A stretch of DNA of 39,006 bases from Candidatus Ruminococcus intestinipullorum (lineage in GTDB: Bacteria; Bacillota; Clostridia; Lachnospirales; Lachnospiraceae). A program made the translations under genes and the position numbers. Below the pieces are notes generated by a model that saw only the letters and a list, made by a program, of their open reading frames with translations, searched no databases and had not been told where the DNA came from. Location of the stretch: NCBI GenBank assembly GCA_018883985.1, contig JAHLFA010000052.1, positions 1 through 39,006 of the forward strand, in the 5' to 3' direction. Numbering within the stretch: the stretch's first letter is position 1; each line of letters opens with the position of its first letter. Of this stretch, positions 33,607-39,006 are shown in pieces.

Positions 33607-34341
33607 TTAAACTAAGGCTGCATTTTTTTCAATAGTTTCTTGGATTTTGTTTTGTACATAAGCTCCAATATGTTTTTTCTCTTCCGCAGATAAGTCTTTT
33701 GGATAGATAGGAGTACCATATTCAATGACCACATGAACTTTTTTGATTCGAGGAAACTGGTCTTCAAAAATCGCAGAAGTATGGTTCATAGATATGGGAA
33801 TAATTGCACAATTTGTTTTGGTTGCAATTTTAAATGCCCCTTCTTTAAATGGGAGCATACTTAATTCCTCACCCTTATTTCTCGTACCCTCAGGGAAAAT
33901 ACAGATGGAAATTCCTTGTTTGATGTATTCAATGGCTTGAAGGATTGTTTTAAGTCCTTCTTTTGGGTTCTCACGATCTAGGAATAAACAATATACAAAA
34001 CGCATCCAAGTAGAAAGCAAAGGAATACGCTCCATTTCTTTTTTGGCAATATATCCAGTTAGTCGTTTGCAGCGAGAGTAAGTAAGTAAAATATCAAAGA
34101 AGCTTCGATGGTTACCAATAAATAAAACAGGTTCATCAGGGATGTTTTCTTCTCCAATTACTGTAGTGCGAACACCAGTAATTTTTAAAATGACTTTAAA
34201 GCCCCATTGTACAATGCGAAGAGAACTATAATCTCGTAATTTCGGATTCCATTTTCCAATAATCCATTCAACAAGAAAAACAGGAATGGATAAAATTAAA
34301 AAGGAAATCAAAAAGACTGCTACACAAATAAATCTAAACAT
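33607..34341 (-). CDS. plsC: 1-acyl-sn-glycerol-3-phosphate acyltransferase
   Basis: This 244-residue membrane-bound acyltransferase makes phosphatidic acid from lysophosphatidic acid. An N-terminal hydrophobic stretch (about 4-27) is followed by motif I NHRSFFDILL (H-x4-D catalytic pair), motif III FPEGTRNKGEE and motif IV around AIIPISMN. The length is typical of PlsC. It is the first gene of the minus-strand operon, 40 bases downstream of the -10 box of a strong promoter, with a GAGGATG ribosome site. Confidence 0.93.
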   Translation of the reverse strand: MFRFICVAVFLISFLILSIPVFLVEWIIGKWNPKLRDYSSLRIVQWGFKVILKITGVRTTVIGEENIPDEPVLFIGNHRSFFDILLTYSRCKRLTGYIAKKEMERIPLLSTWMRFVYCLFLDRENPKEGLKTILQAIEYIKQGISICIFPEGTRNKGEELSMLPFKEGAFKIATKTNCAIIPISMNHTSAIFEDQFPRIKKVHVVIEYGTPIYPKDLSAEEKKHIGAYVQNKIQETIEKNAALV

Positions 34342-34380
34342 AAAGAATCATCCTCTTTTCTTTTTCAAAAATTCGTTCTA

Positions 34381-34409
34381 ATTATACTAAACGAGGCTAT
34401 AAAAGACAA
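34381..34409 (-). promoter_or_regulatory. Promoter of the plsC-pncB-ddl-murF operon
   Basis: On the minus strand, TTGTCT (34409-34404) and a perfect TATAAT (34386-34381) are separated by 17 bases. This is one of the best matches to a housekeeping promoter in the window. The remaining 110 bases up to the plus-strand lipoprotein gene are AT-rich, with no clear plus-strand promoter. Confidence 0.75.
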
Positions 34410-34519
34410 GCATTGTGCAGATTTCATAGATAAAAACAATATTTTTTTATTCTTTTATGCATGTCAGAGCTTTTTTTACCATACCATGAAGAAGAGATTC
34501 TCTGTGTGGAGCAGGGTGT

Positions 34520-34921
34520 ATGAAAAAGAGGTGCATTATTTTTGTAATTTCAGTCTGGATTTTGACTGGCTGCATTCAAACGGTACATCCATCAGATAAA
34601 GTAAGAGAACTTTCATTTATCGTTTTGGAGGAACGGGAAATTCCGTTGGAGCTGAAGGCGCAAATAGAGAAAGAAAAAACAAAGCCCTTCATGCTAACGT
34701 ATGCAGATAAAGGCAAATTATATATTGCCAGAGGATACGGAATGCAGGATAAAACGGGATACAGTGTGGAGGTAACATCATTATATGAAACGACTACGGC
34801 AGTAGTGATAGAAACTCATTTTGCTGGACCAGAAAAAAACGAAAAGACAGAAGATACAGCTACATATCCATTTGTAGTTGTGGAATTGGAAGAGGTAGGA
34901 AAAGAAGTGATATTTCAATAA
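34520..34921 (+). CDS. PrcB-like (protease complex-stabilising domain) lipoprotein
   Basis: This 133-residue small lipoprotein has signal peptide MKKRCIIFVISVWI, lipobox LTGC and C18. The mature part resembles the PrcB C-terminal domain: GKLYIARGYGMQDKTGYSVEV, then a beta strand region and ATYPFVVVELEE, corresponding to the family pattern of a Gly-rich turn followed by a YP strand. Related domains stabilise a surface protease in spirochaetes; in clostridia the role is unknown. It sits 12 bases upstream of the SipL-like gene, which suggests a link with sporulation. The family call is moderate. Confidence 0.72.
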   Translation: MKKRCIIFVISVWILTGCIQTVHPSDKVRELSFIVLEEREIPLELKAQIEKEKTKPFMLTYADKGKLYIARGYGMQDKTGYSVEVTSLYETTTAVVIETHFAGPEKNEKTEDTATYPFVVVELEEVGKEVIFQ

Positions 34922-34933
34922 GAGGAGGAGCAT

Positions 34934-36493
34934 ATGGAACTGATTCAAAAAGCAATACGTTATCAGCAAGAAGGGAGAAGAACATTTGATCAATTTTACA
35001 TTGATGAGGAATACAATGTTCCAGATTCTAAAGAGGATATACAGGAGATTGTATATGGTAAGGGAAACATAAAGATTGAAGATATGAAGCTTATGGAAAA
35101 TTACGTACGTATTTCAGGAAAGCTTTATTTTCAAATTTTATATATGACGGCCCAAAGTGATTCTACTGCGTCTGTTTTGGAAGGAAAGATTCCTTTTGAA
35201 GAAATGGTCTATACGGATAGTCAGCAAAATGAGCAATATTTTATACAAAATACAAGAATTGAATTTGGAGCCAATTTGGTTCATTCACGAAAAGTCAGCA
35301 TACGTACAATGGTAGAATTAGAATTGGGGCGTGAACAGCTTAGAGAAGAGAATACAACGGTAGATTTAGAGTGTGAACAATCCATTTTTAAAAAGATGCG
35401 TACTGTAAATTTATTGAAATTACATACCTCTAAAAATGATACCTATCGAATAAAAGAGGAATTGACGCTTTCTGGAACGAAAGAGAGTATCGGTCAAATT
35501 TTGTTGACAAATGTAACAAGTCGTAAGCTAGAAATAAGAACGAGTACAGATGCATTGCTGCTTAGGGGAGAATTGTCTGTATTTTGCATGTATTTATCAG
35601 AAGAAGGGAAAGCTGATTGGATAGAACAGAATCTGCCTTATGAAGGAAGAGTGGAATGTTCTGGTGCAGAAGATGAGATGTATTATCACATCCACAGTTC
35701 GCTAGAGGATGCGGTAATTGATGTACGAATGGACGAAGATGGCGAAATGAGAATACTGGGGATAGAGGGAACCCTATGTCTTAGAATCCATTTATACGAG
35801 GAAGAGGAAATGGAGTTATTGGAGGATATGTATTCTTTGGAGAAGAAGGTAGACTTTACAACAAGAGAAGCAATTTATGAGGAATTGGAGCTTCAAAAGT
35901 ATTCCAAACATAAGGTTATGGAAAGTTTAGCTTTGCCTGAACTGAAGGAGGATGTTCTGCAAATTTGTTATAGTGATGGAAGTGTTCAGGTAGAACGTAC
36001 GGAAATTCGTGATAAAAATCATCCAGAGGGAAGTGGCATTTTTATAGAAGGAATCCTACATGTTACCTTTTTATATCTTAAATCAGATGACCAAATGCCA
36101 TTTGGAAGTTGGCAGGGCATGATTCCATTTTCTTATGTAATCGATTGCCCACAAATGTCTGAAGAAATGCAATATCAGTTATCGTATCATGTAGAACAGT
36201 TGTCTATTACAATGACAGGAAGTGAATCTGTGGATGTGAAGGCAATTGTTGCATTTGATTTATTCTTAAGAAAAGCAATTAAAATGCAAGTGATTACCGA
36301 AGTTTCCTTGTCTGAAATTCCAACAAAGGAATTGGAGAAAAGACCAGGAATTGTAGGATATATTGTGAAGTCAGGGGATGATTTGTGGAGTTTGGCAAAG
36401 CGTTATATGACAACAGAAGATAGGATGAAAGAAATGAATCATTTAGAAACAGAAATACTTAAGCCAGGAGAAAAACTTATTATCAGCCGTTGA
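34934..36493 (+). CDS. sipL: SipL-like spore coat morphogenetic protein (SPOCS repeats + LysM)
   Basis: This 519-residue cytoplasmic protein has no signal peptide. It carries repeated SPOCS (DUF3794) regions, at roughly 30-135, 160-265 and 330-445, and a C-terminal LysM domain (about 473-519, opening GYIVKSGDDLWSLAKRY and closing with LKPGEKLIIS). This layout is that of SipL of Clostridioides difficile, which binds SpoIVA through its LysM domain and is needed to assemble the coat around the forespore. The start follows AAGAGGAGG, and the gene is 12 bases after the PrcB-like gene. It is probably transcribed in the mother cell under sigma-E, though I could not find a convincing sigma-E promoter. 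Confidence 0.88.
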   Translation: MELIQKAIRYQQEGRRTFDQFYIDEEYNVPDSKEDIQEIVYGKGNIKIEDMKLMENYVRISGKLYFQILYMTAQSDSTASVLEGKIPFEEMVYTDSQQNEQYFIQNTRIEFGANLVHSRKVSIRTMVELELGREQLREENTTVDLECEQSIFKKMRTVNLLKLHTSKNDTYRIKEELTLSGTKESIGQILLTNVTSRKLEIRTSTDALLLRGELSVFCMYLSEEGKADWIEQNLPYEGRVECSGAEDEMYYHIHSSLEDAVIDVRMDEDGEMRILGIEGTLCLRIHLYEEEEMELLEDMYSLEKKVDFTTREAIYEELELQKYSKHKVMESLALPELKEDVLQICYSDGSVQVERTEIRDKNHPEGSGIFIEGILHVTFLYLKSDDQMPFGSWQGMIPFSYVIDCPQMSEEMQYQLSYHVEQLSITMTGSESVDVKAIVAFDLFLRKAIKMQVITEVSLSEIPTKELEKRPGIVGYIVKSGDDLWSLAKRYMTTEDRMKEMNHLETEILKPGEKLIISR

Positions 36494-36518
36494 TTTTTAT
36501 AAAAGAAGTGGATATACT
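36490..36518 (+). promoter_or_regulatory. Promoter of ispE
   Basis: TTGATT at 36490-36495 overlaps the sipL stop codon, and TATACT at 36513-36518 follows after 17 bases. This gives ispE its own housekeeping promoter, independent of the sporulation gene before it. Confidence 0.68.
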
Positions 36519-36558
36519 ATAAATAAAATGTATACAAGATACAGGCGGAGGACATAGG

Positions 36559-37452
36559 ATGAAACAGATTGAACTAAAGGCACTTGCTAAGATTAATCTG
36601 GGGTTAGACGTACTGGGAAAGCGTGAAAATGGATACCACGATGTACGGATGATTATGCAATCTATATACCTATATGATGATGTGACAATTCAAAGAAAAG
36701 ATACACAAGGAATTGAGGTAGAAACAAATTTGCATTTTCTTCCTACAGATAAAAATAATATTGCATATAAAGCGGCTAAGTTGTTAATGGAAGAATTTCA
36801 TTTGCCAGGAGGCGTTCGTATTTTATTGAATAAACGAATTCCAGTGGCGGCGGGAATGGCTGGTGGAAGTTCCAATGCAGCAGCTGTTCTTTTTGGAATG
36901 AACAAGATGTTTCGCTTAGGATTAAGTCAGGAAGAGTTGATGGAGCGGGGTGTGCAGTTAGGAGCAGATGTTCCGTATTGTATTATGAGAGGAACAGTGT
37001 TGGCAGAAGGTATTGGAGAAGAGCTGACGGTACTGCCATCCATGCCTCCATGTGTAGTTTTAATAGCAAAACCACCAATCAGTGTTTCCACACGTGTAGT
37101 ATATGAAGCGTTGGATTCAAAAGAGATTGTAACACATCCAGATATTGATGGTCTTATTGATGGTTTAGAGAAAGGGTCGTTACAAGAAATTGCAAAGTAT
37201 ATGGGCAATGTACTAGAAGATGTTACGATTCCGCTACATCCTGTAATTGAAAATATAAAAAGAGAAATGAAGCAGGCTGGAGCCTTGAATGCAATGATGA
37301 GTGGAAGTGGTCCTACTGTGTTTGGATTATTTGAAAATCGAAAGGCTGCACGGAAAGCACAGGAGAGAATACGCAGAAAAGGTCTAGCCAAGCAGGTGTA
37401 TATAACGAATGTACACAACGCAAGGAGGACAGAAGATGGAACCAAAATTTGA
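36559..37452 (+). CDS. ispE: 4-diphosphocytidyl-2-C-methyl-D-erythritol kinase
   Basis: This 297-residue GHMP kinase phosphorylates CDP-methylerythritol in the MEP pathway of isoprenoid synthesis. It opens with the substrate-binding block AKINLGLDVLGKRENGYHDV. The ATP loop is PVAAGMAGGSSNAAAV, near residues 94-109, and the third GHMP motif is MMSGSGPTVFGLF. The length is normal. GGAGG precedes the ATG. Its last 17 bases overlap the start of the GntR regulator gene, so the two are coupled, a conserved arrangement in Lachnospiraceae-type genomes by my recollection. Confidence 0.95.
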   Translation: MKQIELKALAKINLGLDVLGKRENGYHDVRMIMQSIYLYDDVTIQRKDTQGIEVETNLHFLPTDKNNIAYKAAKLLMEEFHLPGGVRILLNKRIPVAAGMAGGSSNAAAVLFGMNKMFRLGLSQEELMERGVQLGADVPYCIMRGTVLAEGIGEELTVLPSMPPCVVLIAKPPISVSTRVVYEALDSKEIVTHPDIDGLIDGLEKGSLQEIAKYMGNVLEDVTIPLHPVIENIKREMKQAGALNAMMSGSGPTVFGLFENRKAARKAQERIRRKGLAKQVYITNVHNARRTEDGTKI

Positions 37453-38119
37453 AGTGACGATGGATGAATATCTTCCCTTACGAGATGTTGTTTTTAAGAC
37501 ATTACGTCAGGCGATTTTGCGTGGGGAGTTAAAGCCAGGTGAAAGACTTATGGAAATCAAGTTGGCAAACAAGCTTGGAGTGAGTCGAACTCCAATACGT
37601 GAAGCAATCCGTAAGTTGGAGTTAGAAGGCTTGGTACTAATGGTGCCAAGAAAAGGTGCAGAAGTTGCTGATATTACAGAAAAGAGCTTAAATGATGTCT
37701 TGGAAGTTAGAAAAGCACTAGAAGAGTTAGCTGTTCAGTTGGCATGCGAGCGAATGTCAAAAGAAGCATTTGAAGAATTAAAGCAAGCTGCAGAAAGATT
37801 TAAAGAAATTTTAGATAATGATGATGTCACTAAAATTGCAGAAGCAGATGTTGCCTTTCACGATATCATCTGTCAGGCGACAGAAAACCAAAAATTAATT
37901 CAGCTTGTAAATAACTTTCGTGAGCAAATGTATCGTTATAGGGTGGAATATTTAAAGAAGAAAGAGTGTTACCCACAACTGTTGGAGGAACACCAGGCGA
38001 TTATTCGGGCAATCGAGCAGGGAAACAAAGAAGTTGCATCTCAACTTATGGGAGAGCATATCGAAAATCAAGTAACAGCTGTTACAAGCTCGTTGAGAGA
38101 TAGTCAATCGGGGACGTAG
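37436..38119 (+). CDS. GntR-family transcriptional regulator, FCD (FadR) subfamily
   Basis: This 227-residue regulator has an N-terminal winged helix (about 15-78: LKPGERLMEIKLANKLGVSRTPIREAIRKLE) and an all-helical C-terminal FCD ligand domain (about 85-215, with AEADVAFHDIIC). The start is ATG 37436 after AAGGAGG; the in-frame GTG at 37409 lies further into ispE. The last five codons (SQSGT) and the TAG stop fall inside the left arm of a perfect palindrome (38104-38150), so the tail was probably rewritten by insertion of that repeat. The ligand is unknown; the FCD class usually senses organic acids. Confidence 0.92.
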   Translation: MEPKFEVTMDEYLPLRDVVFKTLRQAILRGELKPGERLMEIKLANKLGVSRTPIREAIRKLELEGLVLMVPRKGAEVADITEKSLNDVLEVRKALEELAVQLACERMSKEAFEELKQAAERFKEILDNDDVTKIAEADVAFHDIICQATENQKLIQLVNNFREQMYRYRVEYLKKKECYPQLLEEHQAIIRAIEQGNKEVASQLMGEHIENQVTAVTSSLRDSQSGT

Positions 38120-38150
38120 TAAAATTCAATTTTACTACGTCCCCGATTGA
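38104..38150. repeat. Perfect 47-base palindrome (REP/IS-end-like)
   Basis: Two perfectly complementary 23-base arms (38104-38126 and 38128-38150) flank a single C at 38127. The arms contain GGGGACGTAGTAAAATT and its complement. The left arm carries the end of the GntR gene including its stop codon. No T tract follows directly, so terminator action would be modest, but the RNA hairpin would be extremely stable. Such GGGGAC-GTCCCC palindromes look like REP-type or IS200/IS605-type ends; that identity is inference. No second copy occurs in this window. Confidence 0.85.
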
Positions 38151-38210
38151 ATAAATTTACATTTTTTGGACATCCTCTTTACATGAAAATTGATTTGGAG
38201 GATTACATAA

Positions 38211-38867
38211 ATGAAAGTGAATATGAAAACAATATGGAAATCGACAGGATGGGAGAAGCGAGTTATCTTTTTATTATCTCTATTATGTGCTGGCATTCTT
38301 ACAGGAATTCTAAGCTGGCGTATGGATGTTGTAACAAGTAAGCGTCTACAAGAGCATTTGGCAGATGAGGTATTGAGATTTCATGTTTTGGCAAATAGTG
38401 ATAGTGATGAAGATCAAAACCTCAAGCTTCAGGTTAGGGATGCTGTCCTTCAATATTTATCAGAGGTTATGCCACAAGATTCAGACGTAGAAGAGGTAAA
38501 GATGTGGGCGAGGGAGCATACTAGGGAAATTGAGGAAGTTAGTATGCAAGTGATAGAGAATAGTCATTTTGACTATCCTGTAAATGCCGCAGTGACTACA
38601 GCGTATTTTCCAGAAAAAACGTATGGAGAGGTTGTATTTCCAGCTGGAAATTATGAAGCCCTGCGGATTGAGATTGGTGCAGCGAAGGGACATAATTGGT
38701 GGTGTGTGCTTTATCCATCAGTATGTATTCAAGATGCAACCAATGCAGTTTTTCCAGATGGAAGTAAGGAAAAATTGAGCCATGTTTTGACAGAAGAGGA
38801 ATATTCACAAGTAACAGCTACTTCAGAATTTAAAGTGAAGTTTTATTTTTGGGAGAAGTGGAAGTAG
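38211..38867 (+). CDS. spoIIR: Stage II sporulation protein R
   Basis: This 218-residue exported signalling protein is made in the forespore. It triggers the mother-cell protease SpoIIGA to process pro-sigma-E. One membrane/signal segment lies near residues 18-38. It is followed by the hallmark LRFHVLANSDSDEDQNLKLQVRD (quoted in part: FHVLANSDS), a central FPEKTYGEVVFPAGNYEALRI block and the C-terminal GHNWWCVLYPSVC block with the family Trp and Cys residues. Length and motif order fit SpoIIR. The start follows GGAGG by about 10 bases. A sigma-F promoter would be expected in the 60 bases upstream, but I do not see a clear one. Confidence 0.92.
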   Translation: MKVNMKTIWKSTGWEKRVIFLLSLLCAGILTGILSWRMDVVTSKRLQEHLADEVLRFHVLANSDSDEDQNLKLQVRDAVLQYLSEVMPQDSDVEEVKMWAREHTREIEEVSMQVIENSHFDYPVNAAVTTAYFPEKTYGEVVFPAGNYEALRIEIGAAKGHNWWCVLYPSVCIQDATNAVFPDGSKEKLSHVLTEEEYSQVTATSEFKVKFYFWEKWK

Positions 38868-38884
38868 AAGGAGATACAAGTAGT

Positions 38885-39006
38885 ATGACAGAATTTTTAG
38901 TACGACACTTTGTGAAAGATTCTCAAGCAGTAGAGCGAGCAGAAGTTCGAACAGCATATGGAATTTTAGCAAGTATTGTTGGAATTGTGTGCAATGTGTT
39001 TTTATT
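38885..39006 (+). CDS. Cation diffusion facilitator family transporter (partial, N-terminus)
   Basis: Only the first 40 codons are in the window. The ATG at 38885 follows AAGGAG, 17 bases after spoIIR. The readable start (a polar N-terminus with RTAYGILASIVGIVCNVFLF at its end) matches the N-terminus and first membrane helix of CDF-type divalent metal exporters, in which a short amphipathic stretch precedes an R-x-x-YG-x-L-x-S-x-V-G motif. The gene runs off the right edge, so the metal-binding residues cannot be checked. Confidence 0.75.
   Translation, partial: MTEFLVRHFVKDSQAVERAEVRTAYGILASIVGIVCNVFL

Noticed and set aside
34460-34487. CATACCAT resembling a sigma-E -10 box before the PrcB-like gene
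   Set aside because: No matching -35 element is present at the right distance, so chance similarity is likely.
36927-37445. 172-codon open frame on the strand opposite ispE
   Set aside because: It lies wholly inside ispE in antisense, with no homology features; it is a shadow frame.
38151-38210. Sigma-F promoter for spoIIR
   Set aside because: Neither the -35 nor the -10 pattern is convincing, although regulation by sigma-F is expected for this gene.
1-39006. CRISPR arrays, tRNA/rRNA genes, prophage or complete insertion sequences
   Set aside because: No regularly spaced repeats, cloverleaf or rRNA signatures, integrase or transposase frames were seen on either strand.

Overview
The window looks like a chromosomal segment of a low-GC, endospore-forming, anaerobic Firmicute. 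The best fit is a gut Lachnospiraceae (Roseburia / Lachnospira / Agathobacter type). The grounds are AT-rich DNA, strong AGGAGG ribosome binding sites, sporulation genes (a SipL-like SPOCS/LysM protein and spoIIR), many carbohydrate-uptake genes and a compact type IV pilus-like cluster. This placement is inference; there is no rRNA or tRNA in the window. No intergenic stretch exceeds 300 bases.

Region 1 (1-5660) is a beta-1,4-galactan operon. It starts at a good sigma-A promoter and holds an intracellular GH53 galactanase, a lipoprotein binding protein, two MalF/MalG-type permeases and a second GH53 gene with a carbohydrate-binding-like tail. It ends at a hairpin terminator. The second GH53 has lost its 5' end: the ribosome binding site and ATG now lead out of frame.

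Region 2 (5661-20984) is a second, larger glycan locus. It holds a GH38 alpha-mannosidase, a YesM-type sensor kinase and a decayed YesN-type response regulator (internal deletion plus an in-frame stop). An Lpl-type transporter follows, with two different DUF3502-type binding lipoproteins around one permease pair. After that come a GH42-like enzyme with unusual catalytic positions, a CE1-like esterase and an iron-dependent alcohol dehydrogenase. The likely theme is import and intracellular breakdown of mannose-containing or related oligosaccharides. Neither transporter has its ATPase here, so a shared MsmK/MsmX-type ATPase elsewhere is assumed.

Region 3 (21021-27433, minus strand) holds an APC amino-acid permease downstream of a seven-gene operon: a transglutaminase lipoprotein, a PilC/GspF-like membrane protein, four small pilin- or pseudopilin-like proteins and a PilT-like ATPase. 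No PilB, prepilin peptidase, PilM/N/O or secretin is present. This reduced pilus-like set is the best candidate for an under-described system.

Region 4 (27377-34409) holds a plus-strand FAD-dependent oxidoreductase sharing a divergent promoter region with the pilus operon. It converges on a minus-strand housekeeping operon plsC - pncB - ddl - murF - Cof-type phosphatase, driven by a strong promoter at 34381-34409.

Region 5 (34520-39006, plus strand) holds a PrcB-like lipoprotein, a SipL-like spore protein, ispE, a GntR/FCD regulator, spoIIR and the start of a cation diffusion facilitator. The GntR gene ends inside a perfect 47-base palindrome that resembles a REP-like mobile repeat.
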